A stretch of 64,000 bases of DNA, taken from positions 310,001-374,000 of the forward strand of contig NC_089566.1 of assembly GCF_040115645.1 (NCBI RefSeq), read 5' to 3'. Made by a program: the position numbers and the translations under genes. This DNA is from Euwallacea fornicatus (lineage: Eukaryota; Arthropoda; Insecta; Coleoptera; Curculionidae). Below are positions 42,865 through 54,300 of the stretch, in pieces; the stretch's first letter is position 1; each line of letters opens with the position of its first letter. The notes under the pieces were generated by a model. It was not told where the DNA came from. It saw only the letters and a program-made list of their open reading frames with translations, and ran no database searches.

Positions 42865-44430
42865 CAGTAGTGGTCATAATTATAGCAACTTTTAAAAATT
42901 TTAAATGAAATGTATCTAGGCGGCTAAACCCAATATACGTTTTTATATTATTTATCTTCCGCAATCGTTGATGTTTAAAATGCATCCAAATAAAATATCA
43001 ACAATTCCTATAAGAAACTATCAAAACATATTTTTTCAATACCGGACAAAGATAGAGGTACACTTGGAATTTTCAAATTTCACTTGATTAACAAACTTGT
43101 GTGTTTAAAGACGTTTTATATTCTAAATTAAATCGACGATTTTCATTATTGGTCGAGGTAAAACAATCTCATTAGAGATCAGGAAAATTATCATTGAGCG
43201 GTATAAAAGTGGCGAACGGCAAAGCGAAATTGTAAAGAGTTTGGGTGTGCATAAGTCAATTGTATCTCGAATTATTTACAAATTCAGACAAACAGGAAGT
43301 GAAGCAGCTGCAAAAAATTCAGGACGCACAGGGAAAACTACAAAAAGAACTGATAAATGGATAATTCGAATGTGTCAAAAAAATCCACTTCTATCATCCA
43401 CTCATATAAAATCACATTTAGAGGAAACGGGCGTGACTCATGTCAGTTCCAAGACCACAAGAAGAAGATTAGTGGAAAATGGATTATTTGGTAGGCGACC
43501 AGCGAAAAAACCATTGCTGTCTAAGAAGAACGTGAAAGCCCGATTCCAGTTTGCACAGAGTTACCACCACTGGACATCTGAACAGTGGAAATTGGTAGTT
43601 TTCAGCAATGAGTCCGAATTTAAATTATTTAAAAGTGATGGCCCATCATACGTTAGACAACCCAAAGGCGCAAGGTTGCAAAAAAGTTTGTTTTACCAAC
43701 CGTAAACCATGGAGGAGGTTCGATTATGGTTTGGGGTTGTTTCTCTGGTTTTGGTATGAGTTCGCTTCACAAAATAGAAGATCGCATGAATCGGTTCCTG
43801 TACCGAGATATCCTCAGGAATCATTTACAACCATATCTTGAAGAAACCATGCCACTAAGAAGCATTTTTCAACAAGATAATGACCCCAAACATAAATCGA
43901 AACTTGTTTCTGAATGGTTTAGAGAGGAAAGGATAGAAGTTCTTGCTTGGCCATCGCAATCTCCCGATCTCAATCCCGTAGAAAATTTGTGGGAATATGT
44001 GGATAATAAAATTTGAAATAATACATATTCCAATTTACAGGATTTATTTCACGCACTTCAAGAAGCCTGGAAAAGTATTGATAACAATTACATCAACAAT
44101 TTAATAAATTTAATGCCACGAAGAGGTGCAGAAGTTATTCAGCAGCGAGGGTATTATACAAAATATTAATTATTCAACAATTCTTTTGCAATTTGTTAAA
44201 GTTTTTTTACTCTTTATAATTATTTTGGAAAAGTTGCTATATTTTTGTCCAGGTCGAAATGAATATATTTTTTTAATTTTTGTATACAAATTATTATTGT
44301 TTTATTCTTATATACTTCTATCATCAATAATCATTGTAGAATCATATTTTCAAAACCTATTTTGAATATAGGCCGTTAAGTCTAAATTATTTGAAATTTT
44401 AAAAAGTTGCTAACATTTTGTCCACTACTG
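42865..44430 (+). mobile_element. Tc1-like (DD34E) transposon, 1566 bp
   Basis: TA at 42863-42864 and 44431-44432. The ends read CAGTAGTGGTCATAATTATAG and the complement of CAGTAGTGGACAAAATGTTAG, and both continue with CAACTTTTTAAAATTT-like sequence. It lies within the mariner transposase gene. Confidence 0.93.
43150..44169 (+). pseudogene. Tc1-type DD34E transposase with few lesions
   Basis: The expected ATG is ATT (~43150), then GRGKTISLEIRKIIIERYKSGERQSEIVKSLGVHKSIVSRII gives the helix-turn-helix. The first catalytic residue reads N instead of D (VVFSNESEF, ~43605). A frameshift at ~43690 leads into NHGGGSIMVWGCFSGFG. FQQDNDPKHKSK has the second D and SPDLNPVENLWEY the E, 34 apart. A TGA at ~44014 precedes the C-terminus. 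It ends TAA at 44169. Confidence 0.9.
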
Positions 44431-44656
44431 TAAATTGAAAGAACGAGACATTGAAAGGCGGAAACCATTTAGGAAGGTTTACTTGCTAGGCAGACACCTT
44501 AAACCGCAAAAATCCTGGGTAGATCCAAGCCAATCATCAACCAGTAGCAATGTCCATAGAAAGACCGTCTAACTGTGTGTTTAGCGAAATAATAAGGGAG
44601 TTGTGTTTGACGAATTGCTGAAACCTGATGAAACGATTACTGGCGATAGTAACAAA

Positions 44657-44680
44657 CTGATTGATTGATTGATTGATTGA
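44657..44680. repeat. (TTGA)n microsatellite in the mariner
   Basis: Six tandem TTGA/GATT units lie inside the mariner coding remnant after TGDSNKLID. The tract probably expanded after the gene died. Confidence 0.85.
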
Positions 44681-46156
44681 TATCAATTGAATTGATATAA
44701 ATAAACAATTGATAAATTTAAACCGATCATTGAAGGAAAAAAGACCACAATATGTCCAAAGACACAAAAAAGTTATTTTTCAGCAGGATAATCTCATGTT
44801 GAAAAATCTACAAAAAAATATTTAGAAAACATTAAATGGATATCTTACCCTGCCCGCCACACTCCTCAGATTTAGCCCTGTCGGCCTATCATTTATACCG
44901 ACCAATGCAACATGCATTTTCAGAACAACACTTCCATTCAAGCGAAGAAATAAAAATTTGACTTGATAATTGGTTGGACGCAAAAACAAAAAAATTCTTT
45001 TCGCACGGAATTCATTCTGTGACGGAAAGATGCGAAAAAGCCATTGCTAACAATGGCCAATATTTTGATTATTGACATAATTGAGTTTGGTATAGAAATA
45101 AACGTTTAAATTTTGCAAAAAAACCGACATTATTGACCGAAACACCTATTATTATTCAAGAACTAGGTGATGATGATCCCGGTAGACGAATTCAGTTTTG
45201 TGAAGAAATTATTGAGAAAATTAAGAGCCATCCCGAAATTCCAAAAAATATTTGTTTTACTGACAATTGCAAATTCTATTTAAACGGAAACGTTAATAAA
45301 CAATATTGTCGTGGTTTGGATTACGAAAATCCTCATGTGAGAGAGAATCGTTGTCAGTATCGTAGAAAAGTTAATGTTTGGGCTGACATTTTAGGCACTA
45401 AAGCTGTCGATCCATTGTTTTCTAACGAAAAATTGACAGGTTATTTTTTTTCGATTTGCTTTAAAACACAGTCGAGTCTAAAATGTGACCTGCAATTAGA
45501 TTTTAAAAAATTTAACTCTTCAACTGGATCGTATTTTATCACGTTACACACTACGCACAAGAGAGTGGCTAGATAAATATTATCTAGGATAGGTTGCAAG
45601 GAAGCAATTGAGTGACCACCGCGACAACCGGATTTAAAACCGCTCGATTTTTATTTGAGGGCTACGTCACATCGGTCGTTTGCAAATCCAAGCCAGCAAA
45701 TTTTTAAGAATTTTATCATCGAATCACCGAAGTATGTCAATCCACTGCCCTTGAAACATTTGAAAAAATGAGAAAAAAAGTTGAGTTTTCGCTATTTTTT
45801 TGTTTACAAAAAAAATTCGAACATTTTGAATACTTTTTGTGAATATATTTTTTTAATATTATATTTCTGTATTAAAAATGTGGTAACTTATCAAAAATTG
45901 ATTTTTTTTTACCGAAATTAGTTTTTTCTGCGCAGTTTACAAAGACTTTTAAAATGAGGTATCACATGCCAGGTGTTACAATTTAAATTGTTAGAGTTTG
46001 AGGGAGTTTCTTCCCATAGGGGTATATGTAGAAACTTTAAACCACTATTAAACTGATTCTACTTCCAGTCTGTCGGGACTGATTTTGAGTATTTTAAAAA
46101 CAAAGTCAATCTTCAAAGTTATAAACAATCCAAAGTGTTGAACTTGGTACACTGTA

Positions 46157-47204
46157 TATTAATATTAATGGAGACATGTCAGCAATATGCGATTTTTGAA
46201 TTCGAATTCGATATGTGGGTCCACTTTGTTTATCGATGAGACGGAAAAGCACACTAGTAGCAACAAGACAGGGTGGAGTCATCATGATGGTAAAACTTCA
46301 ATTGCCTGCAAACGTTTAAAAATTGTTAGTAACATCGTAGAACCTGCATTAGTTATTTACGTAATAAATATGTAATACACGGTTATATGAAACTAATAAA
46401 TTTATAGCGAAGTGAGCTTATTAATCCACAAATGGACGAGTCAGTTTAGTAGAATGTTACCCTTGTGAAGTACATTATTGTGATCAGACCGTCACGTTTA
46501 AACATGTTCTTAGTACACGGCGTTGAGAAATCTAAGAACCGCGATGTATACATAAATTATTTTTTAAGGAAGCGGGTTCATTTTACTATGTGCTACTAAT
46601 AAATTAAAATTTAAAAAAAACAACACTTTGATATGGTTTTTTAGAGAATTTGAACACCTTTATAATGATTCATCACTTGACATATGTTTTTTCATTAAAA
46701 AAAAAAAAACGAAGGGGTTGTCAACCTCGCGATATTGTCTATCGGTGGTGAGAATTTTTTTCATTTTTCATCATCTCCTTCCATTTTAATGTTATAGTGT
46801 CTCAGCATTCTTATTTCTACTTTCACTTCTAGAAATCTGGGGAGTGACGAGTTCTTAAATATACACCCAATATAAAAGATTTATATTTGATTTTATGTAG
46901 TTTTACAACTAATTTAACTTTAAAAGCAAAATTTATAATAAATATTTCCCCAATAGTATTTTATTCATGAACTAAAAGAAATCTATCTCGAGCGATCCAC
47001 GTTCATCCATTGCCAGTTCCATCCCAAATACATGCTATTTTGTTCCACTACGATTATAATTTCACCTACTTGGTTGTACTAGGATCATAACGAATACATT
47101 TTTAATCGGGAAGTAATACCATAAAGAATGATTTACAATTAAATAGGATATACAAAGTTTTTTTTCTATTCTTATACTTCAATAAAGCGTTACTGAATAC
47201 ATAC
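46157..47204. other. Non-coding interval
   Basis: I see no gene. The open frame at 46187-46375 lacks features I can name. A poly-A tract at ~46700 is not linked to a recognisable retroelement. Confidence 0.45.
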
Positions 47205-47844
47205 TGGATTGAACAGATATACATACACCAAATGGCGCAAAGAACAATTATTTAGCGTATTCTGTAAAAACGCGAAGACTTAGTGATGAACACCCTAATA
47301 CCATTCAATAAGTAATTAAAAATTACATATCCTGGTAAGTTAAAAAATATAGCATTGTATTTAAATTAATCAAGTTATAGTCACTTAAAGTTCTTATTTC
47401 ATTAGTTTTAATTTTTGCACATCCTGTATAAAATGGCAAGTTTATCATGATTGGGATATAAAATATGATTTATTGTTACACTGCACTGTAAATTACACTT
47501 GCATAACTTAAATACTTCTTAAGTGTGTAAAACATGAAAATTAGGTCAAATTTTGATAAAATTAAAATTATTTAAAAAAACTTAAGTTTTAGGCATAGTG
47601 AACCTTATTAAAACAGACACTTATTTTGATCGGAGAATCCAAAAATACAATAATATACAGAGGGTTCCATTAAAAAAAACCCACAACTTTGATACTTTTA
47701 AGGCTTTTGGGATACCCTGTATAATATGAAAATTATTTTTTAAAAGTAGCCATAATAGATCCCCATATAGCCCAAAAGCGAAACCATTTGAAAGCCTCGT
47801 ATTTTAGCCACAATATTCCGCGCCGTATAACGTGAATAACCCTG
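47205..47844. mobile_element. Right half of a family X element
   Basis: Matches the right arm of 21592-24675, from CACCAAATGGCGCAAAGAAC to the outer end AATAACCCTG|TA (47845-47846). It keeps all three concentric right-type ends (47426, 47719 and 47844) and retains ~35 bp of outer arm that the first copy lost on its right side. The left arm and transposase are missing. Confidence 0.88.
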
Positions 47845-48304
47845 TATAGGAGGAAGGTACAAACGTATCCAAACTGGACAAAATAATTTACGCCTCCATA
47901 ATGGCGACGAACAGTCAGACAAAAATAAAACTCTAGGAAGACAACATTAATCAAACTTTGCAGCTCATACTCGGCAAAATCACTCAAATGGATACGTTAT
48001 TTAGGAATATGGACCAAAAAATCAAAAATCTAGAAGGAAGTACTAAAAAAGCTTCCTCGAATATTAAAAAAGCAATATAACGTATAGTATGCTCAAAATG
48101 ATGTCTTGGAGTGCAAATCGATTATTTAACCGTCAATAAGGCTTCAAGCAATCTTAGATATAAATAAAATAGATGTGTATCTAATGTCAGAGATCCTTTT
48201 TACCAGACAATCATTCATTATATTTAGAGGGCATAGAATTTACTGCTCAAATCGTCTGAGAAACGTAGCAAAGGGAGAAAGGGCGGTAATAATTAGAAAA
48301 AATA

Positions 48305-49602
48305 AAGGGTGTTCCATCTGGTGGTCCTTTTTTGAACTATCAATTTTAGGGTTGCCAGATTTACAAACTTTCATATCCATGGCAGATGTGAACTGTCAAA
48401 AGTATGCCATTTGTAGATATGGTTTCGGTTACAATACAACAACGTATTTTAGTTATCCAAATTTATTACAAAAATGGTCGTTTAAAAAAAATACATTTCG
48501 CAAATTACGTGAAAGGTTCGGTCGACATGCACGTCCAACTGAACCTGCTATTGGAAAAATTGTTGCTAATTTTGAAGAAACTGGTTCAGTGGAGGGTCGC
48601 AGAGCATACCAACATATTCGTCCAGTTCGTAGTCGAGATGTTGGGGCCGCAGTGAGTGAAAGTGTTCGTGACCAACCATCAACATCGATCCGACATCGTT
48701 CCCAAGAATTAGGCCTCAGGCCAACAACATTATGGCGAATTTTGCATGTTGGTCTTCATTTGCATCCATACAAAATTCGATTAACGCAAGAATTAAAGCC
48801 AGCTGACCACTTACAGCGGCGCGTTTTTGTTAATTGAATGCTGGAAAGAATTGATGGATTTTCAGCAAAAATCATCTTTTCCGACGAAGCACATTTTTAT
48901 CTTTCTGGCCACGTTAATAAACAAAACTGTAGGTTATGGGGAGCTGAAAATCCTCATGAATATCATCAACAGCCTATGCATGCCGAAAAAGTGACTGTGT
49001 GGTGTGGCCTATGGTCTGGCGGAGTTGTTGACTCGTTTTTTTTTTGAAGATCGTGAAGAAAAAGCCGTAACTGTCAACGGAGATTGTTATCATGGCATGA
49101 TATCGGAATTTTCATGGCCAGAAATTGATCGGATTGGTGCCACTGATCTTTGGTTTCAGCAGGACGGAGCAACAGCGCACACATCTCGCCAAACAATCCA
49201 CTTATTGCATGAAAAATTTCCAGACCGCATAATTTCGCGAAATTCGGACGTCGATCGGCCCCCGGGATCGTGCGATTTGACTCCATTGGACTTCTTCCTA
49301 TGGGGTTTTCTGAAAAGTAAAGTGTATGCCAATGCTCCCCAAACAATTCAAGATCTCAAGCGCAATATTCGAAACGAAATTACGGCCGTAGACCCGTTAA
49401 TTCTGCAAAAAGTCATTGAAAATTTTGATGTTCGGATGATGTCCTGTAAACGGAGCCGTGGTGGCCATATGTGCGATGTCGTGTTCCATACATAAAATGG
49501 CAAAGAACAACCTACAACTTTCAATAAAATGTTTTGATTTTTCCTCTTAAAAAGTGCGTTTTCTTTCACAATTAAAAAAGGACCAACAGATGGAACACCC
49601 TT
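48305..49602 (+). mobile_element. Short-TIR DD41D-type element (1298 bp)
   Basis: TA at 48303-48304 and 49603-49604. The TIRs are only ~29 bp (AAGGGTGTTCCATCTGGTGG with one mismatch in the full length), unlike the long TIRs of the other DD41D elements here. It interrupts the endonuclease of the Jockey-like element. Confidence 0.93.
48404..49495 (+). pseudogene. DD41D-type transposase, three lesions
   Basis: The likely start is ATG 48404 (or 48419): MVSVTIQQRILVIQIYYKNGR. A frameshift at ~48485 leads into NTFRKLRERFGRHARPTEPAIGKIV, FEETGSVEGRR, and a helix-turn-helix (ELGLRPTTLWRIL...LHPYKIRLTQEL). TGA at 48836, then IIFSDEAHFYLSGHVNKQNC (first D). A frameshift at ~49046 in a T-run precedes WFQQDGATAHTSRQ (second D) and CDLTPLDFFLWGFLKSKVY (third D, 41 residues on). 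The frame ends TAA 49493. Confidence 0.92.
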
Positions 49603-50798
49603 TATTTAACACTACGAGCAAATTAAATTGAAAGCAGAATATGGAGAAGCCACAACAATCAGTGCAACTACCAAACAAGGCAGCATTACTGTGGTCAGTA
49701 TGTATAGCCCTCCGAAAGATAGCATCAAATAGAAAATATTTTTTGAAACCAGAGGAATTCGGTTCATTATAGAGGGCAACTTTAATGCAAAGCACACATA
49801 CTAGGGATCGAAATTGACCACAACCAAAGGTAAAAGTTTATTACCGACAATTCAAGCACAAGGGTGTGCAGCTATCTCGACAGGCAAACCTTCATATTAG
49901 CAACAGAACCAGAGAAGATCTCAGACCTTTACATCGTCAAAAATATATCAAGTACTTATGTGTAATTTGAAGATAACTCTGAACTGAATTCATATTTCTC
50001 ACCGATTGTACTGATGCTATGCGAGCACATCATCCCCAAACCAAACAACCCCCGTCTAAGTAACATAAAGATAGAGGGGGAAAGTTTTAGAGTAACACTA
50101 GAAAACAGAATTAAGTTGGAAGTCCCGCTGTAAATCGAAGAACAATTGAACTTTGAGGTGGGGAAAGTGGTCAAAGGCATTGAGCATTTTTCATGATAAA
50201 TTACCCCAGAAATCAAAAGAGAACCAAAAGGCAACAACTACCTTAAAAACGTTATGGAAATGATATCAGAAAAAAGAAAAATGAGGAAAAAACTGGCATC
50301 GTTCCAGAGCTCAGCAACGCAAGCATAAGTTGAATGTAAAGTACAATTGAAATAACTCTTACAATTCAACTCGGAAATGAAATTAAACCGCTGAAAAATG
50401 ACACAATTGGTGAATTTCTGCGTGAACTTACTAATGATTTCAGAACTAAAACCTAAAAACACTTATCATGCAAACGCCTTCAATCAAAAACAAGGATGGA
50501 AACTGGTCCCGAAATAATAAGCAAAAAACTTTAAGATCTGCAGTCTATCTAGAGATCATGTTTCGACCCAACCCTGTGAAGAATGACGAAACATTGCCCT
50601 TTGTAATCGAGCAATAGCAACTAGAAATTCCATTTATGCAATCTTGGCCACCAAAGATAACAATATGATCTCAACTAAAAATTGCAAACAGATATTTGCT
50701 AAAACGTAAGGGTTAACAATAAAATGGCGTATTAAATTGAACGAAAACAAATCAGGACACAAGGACTCCAAAATCAATCAAGCATAAACCAGTACGTA

Positions 50799-52582
50799 CA
50801 GGGTGCCCCAGCTAAAAAGGAACAGAGCTGTTTTCTCGATTGATAAGAGTCATGAAAAAATGCTGGGAAACGTCAACTTTAACGTGGAGGAGGAAGATTT
50901 TTTATTAGATATTTACAGTGATTGCTTTCACCCCCTGAGCAAGGGGTAAACCACCCCTAAAATTTTAAATGGGAAGCGGGGTCAAGTGATACATCAAATT
51001 AAAGACTTTTTGTAGGTCTTCATTGCTATTCCAAAATTACTCCCTTTGAAGCAGTCGCTGATGAGTAAATCGATTATTTCTTCATAAACACTACAAATAC
51101 ACAACAACACAAAAACACCTAAATCAATTGTTCAAAATTCTGTCCGTTAATTTCCTGACAGTAAAATGAGTTTGCTTCGAATCGCTGTCATACCTTCTGG
51201 AGTATTTCGGGAGTGGCTTGTCGACATTCATTAACAATGCGTTCTCGCAAAATTCCTAAAGACCTCGGAGGAGTGGAGTACACTTTCGACTTGAGATGAT
51301 ACCATAAAAAAAAAATCTAATGGAGTCAAATCTGGAGACTTTGCAGGCCATTCAATTGGGCCTCTTCTACCAATCCAATGACCAGGAAAATTTTCATTTA
51401 GAAAGTGCCTAACCGCTAAAGCACAGTGCGGTGGTGCACCATCTAGTTGATACGTCAATTAGTTTTCTGGATAATCCGGATTATTTTCCACCAGATCTAC
51501 TAGTTGGGGATAAGCAAAGTCTTCCAGCAATTGAAGATAAATGTCGCCAGTCAGACTTTCGGGAATAACGTATGGTCGGGTAATGTGGTCTTCACAAATA
51601 CCCGCCCAAACGTTTAATCTTTGAGGGTGTTCTGTGTGCGCTTTGTGGAAGATATCTGGGTTGATATCTACAATTGCGACGATTAACAATGCCCTTTAAA
51701 GAAGAACTTGCTTCATCCGAAAAGCAGATGTTGAAAATAAAATTGTGGTTTTCAGTGGCTCTTGGAGAAGTTTAATTTTGCAGAGGTGAAATTTAAGTGA
51801 TTTTAAAATTCTGCGAATGCTGGTTGCGCTCATTCCGATAGAAGTCGACAATTGTCTTGTACTAGTTGTTGATTCTGAAACTATTTGCTCTAAAACCCCC
51901 ATGTCCACTGCTTGATTTCTTACCGGGCGTGTACAATTTGTTTTTACGTTATATTGGACCAGTTTCTCTACTAATTCCTTCTCTATAATTCCTCTCTATT
52001 AATTCCAGCACATACTTTCGGCTTACATGCTTGTCCCCATAACGTTGGTTGAAAATATTGACTGCTTGATACGCACATTTTCCATTTACGAAAAATAATT
52101 CAATAATCTCAATTGTCTCTGCAGTGGAATAAACAATTTTTAACAATTAACACAGGCGATAAATTATCAGGTTATTTGCTACTCATAAACTAAATGGATT
52201 TAATAGTTGATATTTTCGATACTTCAAGGAACAAACGTGTTGATAAGTTTTACCCATTTCGAATTCCTTATCAAAAATGGTTAGAACGCACCTAACTTCA
52301 ACATATAAAAAGAAGGAATGTTAACTTGATCATAGTATTTAATTTCTATTTCTTCATTCTATTTCTTCATAAAACACATTATTATTACCTAACAAAATCC
52401 ATTATTTTAGCATGAATTTTGGTTCGTGAAGGAATAATCGATTCACTCATCAACGGCTGCTTCAAAGCAAGAAATTTTTGTATCGCAATAAAGACCTTCA
52501 AAAAGCCATTAATTTGATGTATCTCTTGACCCCCCTTCATCCGAGAAAGCAGCTTTGTTTCGTTTTAGTTTGGCGCACCTTG
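50799..52582 (-). mobile_element. Family F DD41D-type element (1784 bp), asymmetric TIRs
   Basis: TA at 50797-50798 and 52583-52584. The ends read CAGGGTGCCCCAGCTAAAAA and the worn complement (TTAGTTTGGCGCACCTTG). The left TIR is ~290 bp; the right lacks ~130 bp of it (joined at CTTCAT|CCGAGAAAGCAG). It lies within the Jockey-like ORF2. Confidence 0.88.
51119..52146 (-). pseudogene. Family F transposase pseudogene
   Basis: The minus strand runs MLKIVYSTAETIEIIELFFVNG (start 52146), NIFNQRYGDKHVSRKYVLELIE, IGMSATSIRRILKSLKFH (second helix-turn-helix), NPDIFHKAHTEHPQRLNVWAGICEDHITRPYVIPESL (core), YQLDGAPPHCALAVRHFLN (second D) and WPAKSPDLTPLDFFF (third D). A final shifted stretch ends NGQNFEQLI. 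The second D to the third D spans 41 residues. The first aspartate is in a decayed stretch near 51710. Stops and shifts at ~51945, ~51690, ~51459 and ~51300. Confidence 0.88.
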
Positions 52583-52878
52583 TATAATAAGCTCCTGCTT
52601 TACAGACAAGTCCTGAAACTAGTGTGGACTTATGATACTTAACTCCGGGGTTGTACCAGACAAAGCGACCGAAACATCATCCAAAGATTTCAAAATAAGG
52701 TATTGCGAGACATTTTTGATGCTCCGTGGTACATTCGGAATGAAAATCTACATGAGTACCTGAAGGTCAAACATGTGCCCAAAAACATGAAACATGGCTC
52801 CATCGACACATCAACATCAAGGCTCTCCAGATCTTGAAGAGTGATGAGATAGTCAGAAGATTCAGGAGAGTAAAACTA

Positions 52879-54300
52879 CACTCACTTTCACATGAAATGC
52901 ACCACCAAGTAATAGTAATAATTAAGTCTTGTAATTTTGGCAAAATAATGCTTCATAATGGAGTACCAAATGATCAGACTTTCAGTAAAAAAGAAAGAAT
53001 GCTGGTGGTTTTTTTGTCATTGACCTTTTACATTTTTCATTCAATTGTAAATAAATAAACTAATATATAAATGTAATTATCAGTTTATTTTGTTGTTGAA
53101 TTGTGAAAAACACATTTGAAGATGCCCCCAGTGAGACAGCGTCGAAATTTTTCCCACGTTTCGGATTTCCATAGAGGGCGAATTATCGGCATGAAGGAGG
53201 ATGGACTTTCTTTCCGTGAGATTGCCCGAAGAACGAATTGGAACCACACCACGATTGCGAGAACATGATCTTCATGGTCTCAAGAAAGGGTTCAGCAACA
53301 TCGTCCAGCTAGACGTCCGCCCCGTAGCAGCAATGCACATGAAGATCGACTTCTTAGACTGATGGCCATTGGTGATCGATTTCAAACAACAATGTCTGTT
53401 GCAGTAGATTGCATGGGAGCTCTAAATCGTCGGGTGTCATTGGCAACAGTTTACAGAAGAATTTCGTCTTTTGGCCTGCATTTATACCGCCCAAATCTAC
53501 GACTGCCACTAACCGCCCAACACCAAACTTCCAGATTGGCCTGGTGTCAAGAACGAGTTGATTGGAGTCATGAGTGGAACAATATCGTCTTCAGTGACGA
53601 GTCGCGATTTTGTTTATAGATCAATGATGGTCGTAGAAGTGTCAGACGATACCGAGGTGAAAGAAGAAATTTTCAATTTTGTGAAAGGCGCCACACAGTT
53701 TTAACACCTAGTGTTATGGTCTGAGGTGCGATATGTGTTGGTCGAATATCTTTTCTTGTGTTCATTCCAAGCGCTTTAAACGCACGTTGCTACATTAACA
53801 ATGTTCTGAAGCCAGTATTCTTACCCTTCATACAAACTTTACCAAATGGCATTTTCCAACAGGATAATGCAAGACCACATAGTGCGAACATTACTCGACA
53901 ATACCTGGAAGAAGCACAATTGGAAATACTGTCTTGGCCTGCACGGTCACCGGACCTATTGCCCATCGAACATCTTTGGGACATGATGAGTCGCCGTCTT
54001 CGAAATTTACCGAGGCCTCCAAACAATGTGGATGACCTACGATATCTTCTAGAGGTAGCATGGAATGAAATACTCCAAGAGGGTATTGATCATTTGTTGC
54101 AATGCATGCCGCGAAGAGTACGTGCTTGCATTGCCGTATGAGGCGATGTCACTCATTTTTAATTTTTTAATTAACAAGTGTTGTCTCCTTTTACTGAAAG
54201 TCTAATCATTTGATACTCCATTATGAACCATTATTTTGCCAAAATTACAAGACTTAATTATTAGTATTACTGGGTAGTGCATTTCATGTGAAAGTGAGTG
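52879..54300 (+). mobile_element. Tc1-like transposon G (1422 bp)
   Basis: TA at 52877-52878 and 54301-54302. TIRs of ~115 bp start CACTCACTTTCACATGAAAT on both sides and share TTGGCAAAATAATG and TTCATAATGGAGTA blocks with few mismatches. Confidence 0.95.
53122..54141 (+). pseudogene. Tc1/Tcb-like transposase broken only by nonsense codons
   Basis: ATG 53122 opens MPPVRQRRNFSHVSDFHRGR. The helix-turn-helix, RRPPRSS linker, FSDESRFCL (first D), FQQDNARPH (second D) and SPDLLPIEHLWD (E) are all in one frame, ending MPRRVRACIAV at TGA 54139. Three in-frame stops occur: TGA ~53266, TAG ~53617 and TGA ~53721. Family alignment places tryptophan at the second and third (FCLW, VMVWG). No frameshift is seen across 340 codons. 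Confidence 0.92.

Larger units (their letters stand above)
42560..45075 (+). pseudogene. Mariner transposase, split by a Tc1 element
   Basis: The N-terminal part (42560-42862) reads PIESYRLLLEAYSEHALSQK...WFNRFESSYFDIKDEE and QPKK-like linker QPRQFKKFEDADLQKLL, the mariner helix-turn-helix region. After the Tc1, LKERDIERRKPFRK, KSWVDPSQSSTSSNVHRK and ELLKPDETITGD follow, then FQQDNL (second aspartate) and SAYHLYRPMQHAFSEQHF (third-aspartate block, D replaced by A) to TGA 45073. The first-aspartate segment (usually TGDEKW) is deleted. Several stops are present. Confidence 0.88.
42323..45146 (+). mobile_element. Mariner element nested in family D and split by a Tc1
   Basis: TA at 42321-42322 and 45147-45148. 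The TIRs read GGTGTTTCGGTTAATAATGTC and the complement of GGTGTTTCGGTCAATAATGTC. Removing the element plus one TA rejoins the family D transposase in frame. It carries a Tc1-like element at 42865-44430. Confidence 0.95.
41985..45770 (+). pseudogene. Family D transposase split by a mariner
   Basis: ATG at 41985 (MYTFAE, stop, IEIIYYFTS), then a frameshifted stretch to TYVRPLIQKLEATGLVQS and a second helix-turn-helix (SHKSVRKILKSNKFFPYKTYN) up to 42322. Beyond the mariner it resumes in frame: IIIQELGDDDPGRRIQFCEE, FTDNCKFYLNGNVNKQYC (first aspartate) and VNVWADILGTKAVDPLF to ~45440. The rest is decayed; PPRQPDLKPLDFYLRA (third aspartate) is readable at ~45616-45664. The second aspartate region is not clear. 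Confidence 0.87.
39277..46154 (+). mobile_element. Family D DD41D-type element, 6.9 kb with nested insertions
   Basis: TA at 39275-39276 and 46155-46156. The left TIR begins CAGTGTGTCAATTTAAAAGC and the right end is ...ACTTGGTACACTG. Shared TIR blocks include AACTCTGAAGATTGAATTTG / its right-arm version and a GAACCAGTTTAATAG block. The left TIR is interrupted at TA 39402-39403 by family B plus an unknown segment and resumes at ~41634 (CCTACATGTATATCCC). The transposase is split by a mariner (42323-45146). Without the inserts the element would be ~1.8 kb. Confidence 0.85.
48095..52876 (+). pseudogene. Jockey-like ORF2 remnant (endonuclease, RT scraps, C-terminus)
   Basis: MSWSANRLFNRQ and DINKIDVYLMSE...LFTRQSF mark the apurinic endonuclease start. 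After the first insert SAVIIRKN resumes as HYEQIKLKAEYGEATTIS-like sequence, VVSMYSPPKDSIK and IIEGNFNAKHT (the GDFNAKH block). The 50200-50796 part has the linker and a YA-I-L-A scrap where YADD is expected, then WRIKLNENKS. RT motifs before it are deleted. The 52585-52870 part (LLYRQVLKLVWTYDT, RFQNKVLRDIFDAPWYIRNENLHEYL) is the standard Jockey C-terminus. Many stops and shifts. Confidence 0.82.

Noticed and set aside
44640..44690. Tandem GATT units as a possible CRISPR-like or regulatory array
   Set aside because: A simple 4-bp microsatellite inside a dead mariner gene; the genome is eukaryotic and no spacers exist.
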